Shown: positions 1-12,147, numbered from the stretch's first letter. The stretch: DNA of 64,000 nucleotides from Luzula sylvatica (GCA_946800325.1 OX326958.1:27878914-27942913), one strand, 5' to 3'. The notes: generated from the sequence alone by a model not told the origin. Numbers and translations are program-made.

Positions 1-1246
1 ATTGAATGTCCGTCCAACTCGCCTTAATTTTATTAGAAACACAGATGGAAAGTTGAGGTTAAGTCGTGTTAATTTGGAGCACAATCATGATCATTCACCC
101 GGAAAATATAAGTTTTACAAAAGTAATAGGGTTCTTAATGAAAATGTTACAAGAGCGCTCCAGTTAAATGATATGGCAGGGATTAGGGTAAACAAGACAT
201 ACGAGGCTCTTCAAATTCAGGCAGGGGGGCACGACAATCTTCCGTTTAGTGAAAGGGATTTAAGAAATTATTTGGATGGTTTGCGGCGTTTGAAATTGAA
301 GGAGCGTTTGAAAATGCTTCCGAGAATAATTTCTTGAAGTTCGAAATCTTTGATACAATTACATATGGAGAAGCTAAAAGGAAAAAATATGTTTCCTTTC
401 TTGTAGAGTTTAACAGTGAGACGAATGAAACCAAATGTAATTGTCGATTATTTGAGTCTAGAGGGATAGTGTGCAGACACCAATTGATGGTATGGGGTCA
501 TATGAGAGTTGAAAGGGCACCCGATAAATATGTTCTGAGAAGATGGAGAAAGGATGTGACGAGGGTTCACGCCAAAGTTCGCATCAAGTATGCTAATAAC
601 TCAAATACCATTGAAACAAAACGGCGTAACTATTTCTATAATGAAGTTGATGAGCTTGTCGATCTTATTGAAGGATCTGAAGAGAATTTTGTCGAAACAA
701 TTAGTTTAATAAGAGAGCTAAAGCTGAAATTTCGCAAATGTTCTATTTCTTCTGGTTCGAGTACTTCCAAAAACCCTTTTTCGATCGAAGATGATGTTAT
801 TCCAGCCAAAGAGAGCACAATCATCCTTGACCCGATAGGTATTCGGAAAAAAGGTAAACCGTCGAATCAAAGAAAACAAGGCATCGTAGAAAAGATTATT
901 AAAAAGAAAAAAGAAGCTTTGAAGAAGAAGAACAAGAAGGTATATTTTTAATCATATTTATTTTAACTATTGGCACTATTTTCATTCAAATTTTTTTTTA
1001 ATTTTTTAGAACCGTATGCTGGAGACCCCTGAGAGTGTAGCAAATACAAATGCCGGTTGGGATTCGAGTTACACGGGACCGTTTTTGTGGCCAAATTTGA
1101 TGACCCCAAATATTCAACAATTCGAGACCATTTCATTTTCTCTAAATGGTTGGAGTGGAGACTCGGTTCTCCCTAATAATCACGTATGGAGTGAGCAATT
1201 GAACGATATGCCAAGTTCGTCAAGAATTGCTGACGAAGAAATATGA
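1..1246 (+). pseudogene. FAR1-related sequence (FRS) gene lacking the MULE transposase core, 5'-cut by the window edge
   Basis: FRS proteins are nuclear transcription factors domesticated from Mutator-like transposases. Family order is FAR1 DNA-binding domain, MULE transposase core, SWIM zinc finger. Seen here: bases 2-337 encode the end of a FAR1 domain (NHDHSPGKYKFYKSNR, then GGHDNLPFSERDLRNYLDGL). Bases 334-939, in another frame, encode a SWIM finger (CNC, then CRH about ten residues on) and a lysine-rich tail. A GT-AG intron (940-1009) keeps phase and leads to a last exon, 1010-1246, ending TGA. The roughly 250 residues of transposase core expected between the two halves are absent, and the frame changes near base 290-335. 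No in-frame ATG lies near base 2, so the gene continues to the left of the window. An internal deletion with a frameshift is the simplest reading. An assembly error or an unseen intron cannot be excluded. Confidence 0.75.
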
Positions 1247-2988
1247 GAATTTACCTTGACAATTTAGAGTTTTGATTTTAGTGATTTAAGAATTTTGGTT
1301 TTGTTATTTAAGATGTTTTGAATACAATGTTGTTGTTTGGTAATTAATTTTAGACATGCATGTGCAACTATTTAGGTGATTATAGATCATATGAAACATT
1401 ATTATGATAATTTATCACATAAAATTCGGATCATGAAGTACAAAACAAACTAAGTATTCTGCAAAACAAGACATTTCAATTCAAAACAAAACAACACATT
1501 TCAAAGTAATTATTTAATCATTACATCGATCATTTCAAACAAGGCATCGCAAAATCATTTAACCAATACATAAGATCATTTCAAACAACGAATCGCAAAA
1601 TCATAAAACCATTACATAAGATCATTTCAAACAAGGCACCGCAAAATCATATAACCATTACATTTAACCTAATCTTTAACCATTACATAAGATCGGTGTT
1701 CTCGATTTCATCTTCTCGTTCCCTTGATGCTTTCTCAATTCTCCTGTGAAAATTATCTACCTTTCAAAGTCAAAAATAACAAATAAGTGTTAAATTAACA
1801 CGAAGGGGTGTGGGATTAAGAGGAGGATATACCAATTATAAGGGTTTGGGGTTATAGTTAAATCAAGCAAATATATATTAATCTCTAAGTTTCTAAGCAG
1901 TGAAATAAGGCACACCACATTTTTCAAAAATCAAATTAGAGGGCTTAATTTGCAATGTATCAAATAAATATGTCATTAATCTCCAAATAGAGGGCTTAAT
2001 TGCTTGTACCAGTACCCAAGATACTCAATTAGACACATCCAGTATTAACACCAGTATCTTGTACCTGTACCAGCACTGGTATCAACATCAGTAATGTGTC
2101 GTACCGCACCAGCACCAATACAGTGTCGTACCAGCACCAATACTTTTTTTTTTCTCTCTACCAGCACCAATACTGATGCCGCACCCCGAACATAAATCAA
2201 ATTTGGTTGAGTACTCGTACTTGTACCTGTAGAAATTGCGCCTATTTTTCTGGAGAAAAAGAGGGGTGGTTCCCGCTGAACAATGACGAGGGGAGAGAGG
2301 TTCGTCTTGTTGGAGTTTCTTCCAGCATTTTCTTTGATAATCCCTCACGTTTCCATTTCTAATCGGCTTCCCCTCTCTCTCTCTACTAGCAAACCAGATC
2401 TACAATTTCTTTTGGGGATATTTTGAGAAGGGAGAGACGAGATATGAGAAAAACAAATCTAGGGTTTATTGTTTGGACTCGGTTCACAGTGACGTGGTAC
2501 ACAATATTGTTGACTAGGATATTTGTGTCAAATATGTGGTTGGTTTTTATGTTCCTATCACTACTCTTCCAAGTCAGCCATGGAGTGCTTTGGTTTGAAG
2601 AATTCTTCACTAAATTACAAAATTATGAAGGGTGGTCAATCACCATTCACCACCATTATTCACTGCTATTGGACCCCTTCAACACCACATTCTCTGATAA
2701 TCTAACCTGGCGGCTCCACCTCTCCAGCAAAGCAATTAATAAATAACCTCACCACACTTCTCATCTCAATTTCTTGCCCCCAACCACACCACATATATAT
2801 TAAAAAGATACTAAAAAACCAATATGTATTCATGAGAAAATAATTAAATCAAATATTTATTTCACATTTTTCCATAAAATTCGAAAAATATAATATCTTG
2901 TCTTATTGTCGTAACTAGATTTTAAAAAATATTCACATTTTGCCATTGGACCGGGAGTCGGGTTTCAAAACCGCATCGACTTTTTCAG
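1247..2988. other. Intergenic spacer with short tandem repeats
   Basis: I see no gene here. From about 1500 to 1690 a 46-bp unit (CGCAAAATCAT...AAGATCATTTCAAACAA) is repeated about three times; its CGC starts at 1548, 1594 and 1640. From about 2030 to 2180 the motif ACCAGCACCAATAC recurs several times. Open frames at 2423-2746 and 2088-2348 have no recognisable domain and look fortuitous. Confidence 0.5.
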
Positions 2989-3144
2989 GAATGGAAGGTT
3001 TGGACGTCTTCCGAGATGTTCGAACTTTATGAAGATTTGGTGACTTCGCGACTTGTTACTCTTCGCCGTCGACTCGGGAAGAATAACCGGACGGTCATTT
3101 TCGCTTGGCAGTCATGGACATTTGAGACGGATGGGTTTGGCTAA
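2989..3144 (+). pseudogene. Orphan last-exon-like fragment, unidentified family
   Basis: A TTTTTCAG acceptor is followed by an open frame of 51 residues beginning EWKVWTSSEMFELYEDLVTS and ending ...QSWTFETDGFG then TAA. The composition (amphipathic helix, a basic LRRRLGK stretch, higher GC than the surrounding DNA) looks like genuine coding sequence rather than chance. I find no upstream exon: the 400 bases before it hold no matching frame. It reads as the terminal exon of a lost or relocated gene. I do not recognise the family. Confidence 0.4.
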
Positions 3145-4192
3145 AACTGAGAAAATGATGGCGGCGTTATTAATAGAGAGTAAAAATAAATCGGTTGAGT
3201 GTTATGTTTTTACTGAGATTACATAGAACTCAGAAGACGAAGAGACTCGTGTTAATAAGATAGATATAATAATTTATATCTAACAACTACTCTTTTTGTT
3301 TTGAATTATACAACAAAATATGAAAAGTCAAAACTTTGTTGTATAAATTGCATGCATGTAAATTTTTTGTAATTATTCATGTTTAAATAAGGGTAATGTA
3401 TATCTAGTTCGTTACATTTATTAATTATTGTATTTTCCTATTAATAATTAATTACATGTTGAATATGAACAAGTTATAAACATGTCAAGTTTATTATGAG
3501 TTAAAAAATATTAAAATAATTATACAATGATAATTTGATTGTTAATTATATGTATAATTGTGTTCAAAATTATAGTATAAAGTTATTGTTAATTATATGT
3601 ATAATTGTGTTCAAAATTATTGTATAAAGTTATTATATAAAGATTGTCATATACTTGAATTACAAAAAATCATCGAATTCCTAACTAAATATATACGTAA
3701 CAGTTCAATTTAATTTTATTTATAATTATTTCTTACTTTTATATTAAAAACTCAAACTCGAAGATCTAATAATAATAATCCGAATCGTCATGACCAACTC
3801 TATATAATTTATACTTTTAAGCTTCTAATGTTATCTTTCATTTATATATTATTATCAAAATCCAATAATAAAATACCTTTCATCTTATCTTGAATCCCAA
3901 ATTTATTTGGGCAACCATCCGGAGAAAGATAACATCACTCTTTTAATAATACCTCTTCTATCTTCTGTTTCTTCAACCTTCGTGTATTCTGTGAGTTACC
4001 ACTCTGACATGATCTTATACAATAATAGAACAGTAAAACAAACCCATAACATACTCGTTACATATTATCAGCATATATTACTATTCACAGAATATCAGAA
4101 GAATTGGGTGCATCTACCTTCATTAATGGAAGGATCCAGTTCCAGCCGCATATCCAGCGACATACAATAGAGAGAGGAAGTACACGAAAGTA

Positions 4193-4196
<4 letters not shown>
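3145..4196. other. AT-rich spacer and promoter of the syntaxin-like gene
   Basis: Mostly AT-rich sequence without a gene. A 47-bp unit (GTTAATTATATGTATAATTG...) is repeated in tandem at 3541 and 3588. The last few hundred bases should include the promoter of the next gene. I cannot single out a TATA box with confidence. Confidence 0.4.

Positions 4197-4224
<28 letters not shown>
4197..4224. repeat. (GA)n microsatellite in the 5' leader of the syntaxin-like gene
   Basis: About 14 GA units lie some 77 bases before the start codon at 4301. GA-rich leaders are common in plant 5' UTRs and can bind BBR/BPC GAGA factors (established knowledge). A regulatory role here is inference. Confidence 0.7.
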
Positions 4225-4228
<4 letters not shown>

Positions 4229-4300
4229 AGGGAAGGAGAGAACTCGACATCGCACATCGATTTCTACGGTTAGGGTTTGATATTGAAATCTCGTGATTTA

Positions 4301-5673
4301 ATGGCGAGTTTTGATCGATGGGAGAAGGATCCGTTCTTTGCGGCGGCGGAAGAGGTGCAAAATTCCTCCGACAGGTTCGATTTATTATAGTTTTATTTGT
4401 TTATTAATTTTGCGATGAATTTTCTGATTTTTAAATTTTTTTTTTTTGCGATTTTAGGATGGAATCGGCGTTTAGAAGTTGGATTCAGGAGAGAAATAAC
4501 GGAGCCAGTGCGATTACGGGCCCGAATTCGGATTTTGGACTGCTGGATCTGCCTAGAGAACTCCAGACAGCCCTAGGCACTGCCAAATGGCAGGTAAATT
4601 GTGATTTCTTTTCATTTTGCCCTAATCTACTGGTGTGTAGTGCTTGAAAATTGAAATAGTTCAAACAAACTTTAATTTCTATTATCAGCTTGAAGAATTG
4701 GAACGAGCGGTGAAATCGAATGACGATGCTTATTCATCTGGAGAAGATACGAGGACACGTCACAGTCAATTCATTTCAGCAATCGAATCACGCATTAACA
4801 TGATCGAAAATTCACTAAAAGAACTGAACATTCAAAAAGGAGAAAATCAACACAGTTGGGTTCGGCTAGATCAAGAAGAAAGAGATGAACTTGCTCTTTT
4901 CCTTTATTGCCCCTCAAAAACCCAGAAATCAAATCCTAAGGATACCGTAATTGATATCTCGGTGGATTCTTCTGAGTCTACTTCGTCAGAAAATAAACAT
5001 TTAAAGAACAATAAACACAGGAGAGGGGTAAGCGCAGATGCAGATATTGGTTCGTGGAAAATTAATATACCGAGTGAAGGAGAGGACACGTCAGAGAGGT
5101 CTTCAGAAGAGCGTGAAAAGACGAATTTGCCCTTCCCAAAAGTTCTCAGCTCCTCTGGTTTGAACAGCACACTGGAGATGAAATCTAGGGTCAAATTGCA
5201 CAAAAAAGGTGCGAGGAAAGGGCAAATTTGTCATAGACAGGATCTCGAAGCATCTATACCTTTGCATGACGTTCAACTTAATCAGGTTGGTTTTTACGAT
5301 TTTTTCTAATCGGTCTGAATCGAGGCTTAATTGCAAAATTGGGGCTATTTTTTTTTATGAAAATATAGGGAATTGAAGAAGGATGTTGTGAAAGGAGAGG
5401 GTGTTTGAGCTCTTCTTGTGGCGATAATAGTTGCGAAAAAGAAATAAATGGATGGATTGGAGCGTTTCAAAGACAAATTCAAAGATCGCAGTACCAAATT
5501 CAGTATGGTCGTCCCATTCAAATTGTTATCATCGTTCTTTTCGTCTTGCTATTAATTTGTAAGTCCTCTTCACTTATATTTATATTATTTTAATATTTTA
5601 TTGAGTTTTTTGTTGATTATTTTGTTTTGTTTTGATACGTGCAGTTATGTGTTTGTGGAGCACGAGCTCGTAA
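4301..5673 (+). CDS. Syntaxin-6-type N-terminal domain protein with C-terminal membrane anchor, no SNARE motif
   Basis: Five exons keep frame: 4301-4374, 4458-4593, 4689-5285, 5369-5558 and 5645-5673, giving 341 residues. The N-terminus (FDRWEKDPFFAAAEEVQNSS) is the hallmark of the syntaxin-6/SYP61 N-terminal helical domain, and helices with LPRELQ and WQLEELERAV follow. That domain binds tethers and regulates SNARE assembly at the trans-Golgi network and endosomes. The middle (about residues 130-290) is polar, serine- and lysine-rich and looks disordered. The end (about 318-337) is one hydrophobic anchor, PIQIVIIVLFVLLLIFMCLW, with a 4-residue tail. A canonical 60-residue SNARE heptad region before the anchor is missing, so it is probably not a fusogenic SNARE. 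A known Arabidopsis group annotated 'Syntaxin/t-SNARE family protein' has this layout. Identity as a SYP6-like regulator is inference. Confidence 0.85.
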
Positions 5674-7343
5674 TTACGTAATTTTCGAGTAGTTTAGGAA
5701 TATTTAGATGCTCTGAATGAGTAATTTATTCTTTTGATTAAACAACGACGTGTTATAACCCAAAAGGGAATTTTGCATAATCAAATTGAGTAGTTTCGGT
5801 TTGGAAATTATATCTGATTGCAAAAGTAATGTGTGTAATTTTTTTAAGTATATATGTAAAGTGTTACGGATGTTAAATTATTTCATTTTTAAGTAGAGTT
5901 GTAATTTTCCAAAGAACGGAAGTAAAAGAAGTAAAAGACGGTGGTTGTGATATTATTAATTTGTAAGTATATAGATATATAAATGTATTATTAATATATA
6001 AGAAAATAACATAGTGTGTTAGGGAGGTCAAACGTTGCGTGTTGTAGGTTTGTAGTGATTTTTGATGATATATTCGTTTTGTGGCCGCGTTGCGCGTCGC
6101 GTTGCATTAATGCATGTTTTCGCAGCATTGTTTTACTTGAGCTTGTAAAAATAATTGAATTGTTTTTAAATTTACGAAAAAGCATGTAATACCCGTATTT
6201 ATGAGAAATTCAAAAAAAATATCAATAGTTGTGAAAATTCATAATTCATCTCCTTAAAAGTTAAATAGTTATAACTTATAAATGAGATTTATGAATTTTA
6301 TTTCCGGAAACTACGTGATATTTACACTATTCTCTTTGACGATAATTCCTTTACCACATATTTATTTTTCGTAATATCGTAAAAGAAGATAAACATATTT
6401 TATTGAATAATGTTGTTTTTCGTCATCACTGCGTTCCATATTAGACATGCATACTATTTTAGTATTTTTAATTGTATTATGAGTATTTGTCATTTAGCTA
6501 TATTATGTTGTATACACAAAAAAATAATAAGTTATATCCTTTTTTCACGCACACACGCACGTGTAGTATTCATATACGTTTTTTGACTACTAACCCTTTT
6601 GAGTATGTACACGTATTTTTAATAATAAATATTTATTATAAAAGATATGTAAATTATATATAATGTTATTATCCAAGAGATCATATAATATCCAAAATTT
6701 CACAAAAGGTTGTTTTTGATAATACTATATACCCTTTTGAATACTATATATTTTTATTTTTGAATATTCACAAGAGGTTACAATATCCAAAATATCATAT
6801 AAGATTTGCAGAATAATATATAAATGTATCCAAAAATATATATGATATAAAAGCGAGTAACAACACAAAAATATATAATATGAAAATAAATTTAATAATA
6901 CAAAAGAGTATTTAAATATATCAAAGATATATGTGTATATATAATATATACAAAACAAATATATAAAGAGTAAAGAATATTGAAATATTATATACATAAA
7001 TTATGAATGTATTACATGTCAATAATTTAAGAAATACAATTTACAAGAGTTTAAATTTTTAATAATAATTATTATTATTTATCATCTTTAGCTACTCGAC
7101 TTTTCAAAGGCCGAACATGTTAGACTCGTTTCAAAATATTTTATTTTGGTCATTTCTTGTTAATAGTTGTATATAGTTGATTTGTTTTCTAATATACATA
7201 TTCTTGGAGAACATAAAAATATAAAATATACCCCTCTTGCAAATGGGAGAATTTCGGCCAAAAGTTTTTCAAGTAATCTTCCCTTTTATATATTATTCAT
7301 CAAGGTTCTTAAATATTGTACATTCTTTTAAATATATATAATA
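5674..7343. other. AT-rich spacer
   Basis: No gene seen. The sequence is very AT-rich with many TATATA runs, and frames at 6472-6663 and 6725-6997 are low-complexity. Around 7215-7290 a segment (CCCCTCTTGCAAATGGGAGA...TTTTTCAAGTAATCTTC) resembles the DNA just before the RING gene at 8350-8420. This suggests a duplicated promoter piece. Confidence 0.4.
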
Positions 7344-7980
7344 TTAGTTTTATTCCCGCGCAATTGCGCGGGACAACATATCTATTTTTTTACATGTTTT
7401 TATATAATTATTTAAATAAAATTAACTCGTGTGTGAATTAACGCCCGTGCGTTTGAACTAAATTAATATAATCATGACATATTTGCAAATATCATGATGT
7501 CAATAGATGCATAAGATTCATGAAATTAATCTATCACGGATATTATTTTCTAATATAATTTGTATAAATGGCATTTGTTCAGGTGCTTTTAAAAACGATT
7601 AATATAATCATGACATATTCGCAAATATATTTGATGTCAATAGATGCATTATAGTTACGGTTCATTAAAGGATCACAATGTGTGGAGATGGATACAACGG
7701 ACAATTGACAAAAAAACTCTAAATTTGAGGTTACAAAATTTCATATATACCCGTGCAAAATGAGCAAATACAAAAAAAATTGAAAAGCAAAAAATGACCA
7801 AAATGTAAAAAGAAAAAAAATTGGGTAAAAAGGAAAATTACAAAAAAAAAATTGAACTTACGAATTGCATACATAACCCTGTCCGATGAGCAAATTAAAA
7901 AAAATTGGAAGATAAGAAAAAATGATCAAAATATAAAAAAATGACCAAAATATAAAAAAAAAGTTAAAATGTAAAGAGGT
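7344..7980 (-). mobile_element. Helitron-like element, minus strand, 3' end at 7344
   Basis: Read on the minus strand, the end shows the perfect palindrome CCCGCGCAATTGCGCGGG (7355-7372), then a short AT stretch and CTAA, followed by T. This is the Helitron 3' signature (hairpin, CTRR end, insertion before T). The body resembles the copy at 39206-40140, including the ACAACATATCTA stretch beside the hairpin and the purine-rich GACCAAAATGTAAA repeats. Similarity stops near 7980, so the 5' end is lost or different. There is no helicase gene, so it is non-autonomous. Confidence 0.6.
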
Positions 7981-8513
7981 GTGACCAACTAGGCTAACTC
8001 TAGTTGGCGTGATTTGTAATTTTGTTTAATTAATTTAAATATTAAATATAAAAAAATAAAAATCCGCCGAGGTCTGCCGAGATTCCCGATTAATCATCCT
8101 TGGCGCTTGATGGTCGTCTGCCGACCAGGGAGCGCCGAGCGATTTCTGGAACATTGAGTATAACCGAATGATAATTTATAGAAATACATTTAAGTGTCCT
8201 TCAAAGAAAAAGAAATATATTTAAGTGGGTCCCATAAAATATATACCATAAAAATATTTTCGGTAGTGATTCGGTGGATTGTGTTTGTGAACGTAACATC
8301 CTGCAAATTTTTCCTAAATATATATTATCCTAACAAAACAAAAAAATATCAAATATGCCCTCTTCCAAATGGGAGAATGAATGAATTTCTACCAGACGTT
8401 TTTCCAGTAAACTTCGCCTTCTCCTTCTCAGAAACTTCCAAAATTTTATCTCATGTCTATCTAAAGCCCTCTTCCAGACTTCCTCTCGGCAAAGAAAAAC
8501 AGCATATCCTTGC
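7981..8513. other. Spacer and promoter of the RING-H2 gene
   Basis: No gene seen. GC rises from about 8070. A block at 8350-8420 repeats sequence found near 7215-7290, so the two copies flank the Helitron-like element. Confidence 0.35.
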
Positions 8514-9330
8514 ATGACAAGCGCATCTGAGTTGTTTCACAACTGGCGATCTCGGCCTGGGCGGATCTCTGGTCCATTTTCAGGTCCCGATTCCGATTCC
8601 GATCCGGATCCATCACTGGTACGCCGCCCCCGTCGCCGGCGCGGACCATCTCGCCTCCGCTCTAATTCGGTAACAAATTCACATGAATATCTCTCAATTT
8701 GATCGATAATGTTCAAATTCGGTACATTTCAGGAGTTTGATTCGAGGTCTGAACATGCTGCTACTAATTCAAACAATGGAGATACAAATCCCCATTACAC
8801 GATGAGAGTTCCTCGTACCAACCAACTCCCCAGTTCCGTATTACTGGCACGAGCTCGAGTTTTGGAGCGATTAAGAGGCGTATCGCTCATCGGTGGCAGG
8901 TAAATCTAAAATTAAATAATCACAAAATCATACAATTATATGATCTCGTCTTATTAGGGCGTCGATATCGTGGGGCGAAGACGAAGAAGACGATGTGTTT
9001 CGTTTAATCGACATTAGAAGAATAAACGCACCTTTCATCATTCTCAACAATAACAATACCGAATTAAACGAAAATTTGTTTTTCCAATCAATTTCGGGGG
9101 CCAATAACAGGCCGCCTGGATTGACGAAAGAAGCTTTTAATCTTCTGAAATTGGAGGTTTTCGAAATGGAAGAGGTAACTGTAGATTGTTGTATTTGTCT
9201 CGAGAAATTTAACAAGGGGGTTAAAGTGATGAAATTAAATTGTAGCCATATATTCCACCCCGAATGTCTCGAGCCTTGGGTTAGGAAATGCGGGGATTGT
9301 CCCTATTGCAGATCGACGGTTATTTTATAA
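8514..9330 (+). CDS. RING-H2 finger protein, probable E3 ubiquitin ligase
   Basis: Three exons keep frame: 8514-8669, 8733-8899 and 8958-9330, giving 231 residues. The last 50 residues hold a complete C3H2C3 RING-H2: CCIC, then CSHIFHPEC, then CPYC, with the W of EPW in the usual position before the last cysteine pair. RING-H2 domains recruit ubiquitin-charged E2 enzymes. The N-terminal 50 residues are Ser/Asp/Pro- and Arg-rich (SDSDPDPS, RRPRRRRG) and look disordered. No signal peptide or membrane segment is visible, so a soluble cytosolic or nuclear ligase is likely. Substrate unknown. The start is the first ATG, and the next in-frame ATG lies well inside exon 2. The length is typical of small plant RING-H2 proteins, and the exact subfamily cannot be fixed by eye. 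Confidence 0.85.
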
Positions 9331-9379
9331 TAATTGTTTGATAAATCTTGTTTTTGTTTATTAAATTTTCTTTGTAATC

Positions 9380-9525
9380 AGATTTTAACAGAATGCTTAC
9401 TAGGTTTTGTATTTTTTATTTATTTATTAAATCATTCTAATAATAATTTGCTTTATAATACTTGATTATAATTATAATTTACTGGGTTTTGTATTTTTTA
9501 TTTATTTATTAAAGCATTCTAATAA
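9380..9525. repeat. Tandem duplication in the 3' flank of the RING gene
   Basis: An ~80-bp unit (ACT-G/A-GGTTTTGTATTTTTT...TTTATTAAA...CATTCTAATAA) occurs twice head to tail, near 9397 and 9480. Confidence 0.55.
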
Positions 9526-9526
9526 G

Positions 9527-10075
9527 ACTTACAAGTCATTAATGTAATTATATTTATTTTTATATATTTTTTTAATAATTGTTTTCATAATTTTAAGTTA
9601 GAAAAAAATATTGAATATATCATAATATGGATCTCAACATAAAGATAAAATTCAAGTGAATATATTTCTTAATTTTTTAAATTATATTATGTAAAATACT
9701 AACAATATTTGATGTATGTTTTATGCTATTATATATTCATTTATTAATGTTATATATTTAAACTTTTCGCATTCTATTTATATTCACAATTGATCATGTA
9801 ACATATTGTGAAAAAAAATTCAAAATCAAATATAACTGGTCCAACATGAACCTCACGAATAATTTTTTGGCACATCATCAGTGTAAGGTGATGTGGCATT
9901 GTAAAATTGCTTAAAATTATGTGTAAAATAAGGAACACAAAATCAAAAGTTAATCTAAGGTTCATATGTTGTCACATATCATAACTTAATAGTTGAAATA
10001 ATTATGATGATGTGGCATGGGGATATTGTATAAATATGAGTCCAAAATAAGGGGGTTGATCAATAATAACATCAT
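9527..10075 (-). repeat. Dispersed repeat, copy in reverse orientation (family also at 40148 and 40749)
   Basis: Read on the minus strand, this stretch matches the two direct copies at 40148-40740 and 40749-41390. The shared start is an 'ACCCCCTTATTTTGGACTCA'-like sequence; next come a CCACATCATCA segment, AACCTTTGATTTTGTGT and GATACATGATCAATTGTGAA. No coding capacity. The plus-strand copies lie next to a Helitron 3' end at 41946, so this is probably Helitron-carried filler. Confidence 0.55.
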
Positions 10076-11662
10076 GACTATTCAAGTTTCTAACCTATTT
10101 ATAACAAAACAGGCTTTGGCCCGTCTCTTCGGTTATGAGCTAGGAAGTAAATTTTTATGACCTACTAGAAGAATACTCACGATACGCCGCAAACATGTAA
10201 ATTATGTTTTTTTATTTTAATACAAAATACACATTTGCTTGATAATATTGATAATATCATCTCAAAATAGTATTATTCGAACTCATTTATTTATGATTAT
10301 TTATATCTTTTGTAATTATTTTATATTATGATAACAAAAAATCTCATTTTTTAATCAAATAATAACCTTTATAATAGTGTCATTACATAACAATATATGA
10401 GATATATTACCATTTTACGAAAAAACATAACAACAATTATTAGATCATTGTTCACATTATTTCATACAATATTAAATATAAAAATAATGAATCATACAAC
10501 ATATGTAATAATACATCATTAATTATATATTACTAATATTTTTTTTCTTGATTCAACTTGCAATGAAAATTATAAATAATATCATACTTAATAGTGAAAG
10601 TAATTTAATAGATAATATCAAAATTTAATTTAGAATATACATAAATACAAATTATTTTATATCATATGATTTTTTTTAAATTAACATTTATTTAAATAAC
10701 AATACTACTTGATAGATGTTTATAAGTTTAAGAAGTTATTTAGATGGACAAACTTTTTTTTGTAATTCTATTAGTTTTTAAATTTTAATATTAAATTTGT
10801 TTGGTTAAAAACACAAATATAATCTACTTAATAATATATGTGATTCTTATAGTTATGATTTTTTTTAAATAATTAGTAATACTTAAAAATCTATTATGTA
10901 AATAAAATATACTTCAAAATATATTATGTAAATATGTATTTTTTTCCTTGTATTTCTTACATAACATTTTAATAATTCCTATTATGAAAAATAGTATGTA
11001 TGAACTATGCTAATATGGATGCCAAAATAAAGAAAAAATTGAAATGAATATATTTGATGGATTTTTAAATTAAATTTCTAAAAATAATACTAATATATGT
11101 TGTATGTTTTATAGTATGACATATTAAATTATTAGTACTCCATACATAAATTTTTCATCTTCCATTGTATTCACATTTAATCATGTAATCTTGTATGAAA
11201 TAATAAATAATTGAATTGACTTAGTCGAATGTGAACCTATCCAATAATAATAGTCCACGTCATTAATGTATGATGATGTGACTTTCTAAGAATGCTTAAA
11301 ACATGATGTAAAATAATGACATATATAACTAAATAATATATGATCTTCAAAAATCTAACAAAAAATTAATGGTAGAGATCAAGCCACATCACTACATTTA
11401 GCAGTTCAAATTAATACTTACAAATGATTACAAATGGTCATACAAAATACATGTTTTAAAGGATCAATTTATAGGATGAAGTCACATTACAAAATCTAAT
11501 GGTTAATAATCATGAATAACCATGATGATGTGCCTTCACGAGGAGCCTCAAAAATATGTGCAAAATAAGGGATGAGTAAATTTACTACACACTATTGTGC
11601 TTGTACCTCAATAGGAAATACAGCTTTGGTTTTACAAAAACTGAGAAAACTTGGACAGTAAC
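10076..11662. other. AT-rich gene-free stretch with a divergent repeat copy
   Basis: No gene seen. About 10970-11590 is a more diverged reverse copy of the 9527-10075 repeat. It shares the GATGCCAAAATAAAG-like start, a TCATGTAAT motif and the GATGATGTG segments. The rest is low-complexity AT sequence. Confidence 0.4.
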
Positions 11663-12147
11663 TAGGGATGTAATTACATAAATAGTGCGGATATTATGCG
11701 AACCGAGCTAAATCGTATCCAAAAAAATCCAGATCCGATCAAATACGGGTACTTTTGTTCGAATCCGGATCCGGAATGGTTATTCGGCTTTAGTGTCGAA
11801 TTCAGATTCGGATCCGGATATCTTTTCGGAGATCAGGATCATGTATTATCCGGATCCAATAATTAATGATTTTTTAATAATTTAAATTCGCAATTATAAA
11901 ATTACGCTTAAATATAATAATTTAGATTGTTCATGTCGCAAATTATGTATATATATAATTAAAAAATAAGTTATTCATGATATAGTAGTATCCGTTTTAA
12001 TATCCGAAAAAAATTTGTATCCGAAAATATTTGAACCGTATCTTTATTCATGGATCGTATCCGGATTGTTTCGTATCCGGATTCGTATCCGAAAAAGAAT
12101 ATGAATACGAATCTAGTATGACCACTATCCGAACGTTTACATCCCTA
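11663..12147. mobile_element. Ac/Ds-like hAT MITE with TCCGGAT subterminal repeats
   Basis: The element starts TAGGGATGTAA and ends TTTACATCCCTA, which are terminal inverted repeats of the Ac/Ds (hAT) type. Flanking octamers ACAGTAAC (11655-11662) and TCATTAAC (12148-12155) agree at 6 of 8 positions, so they are a decayed 8-bp target duplication. Near both ends ATCCGGAT and GTATCCG motifs recur in both orientations, as expected for transposase-binding subterminal repeats. It is 485 bp long with no coding capacity. Confidence 0.75.

Noticed and set aside
2423..2746. 107-residue plus-strand frame with a hydrophobic start
   Set aside because: No recognisable family, no splice partners, AT-rich context; overlapping alternative frame also open.
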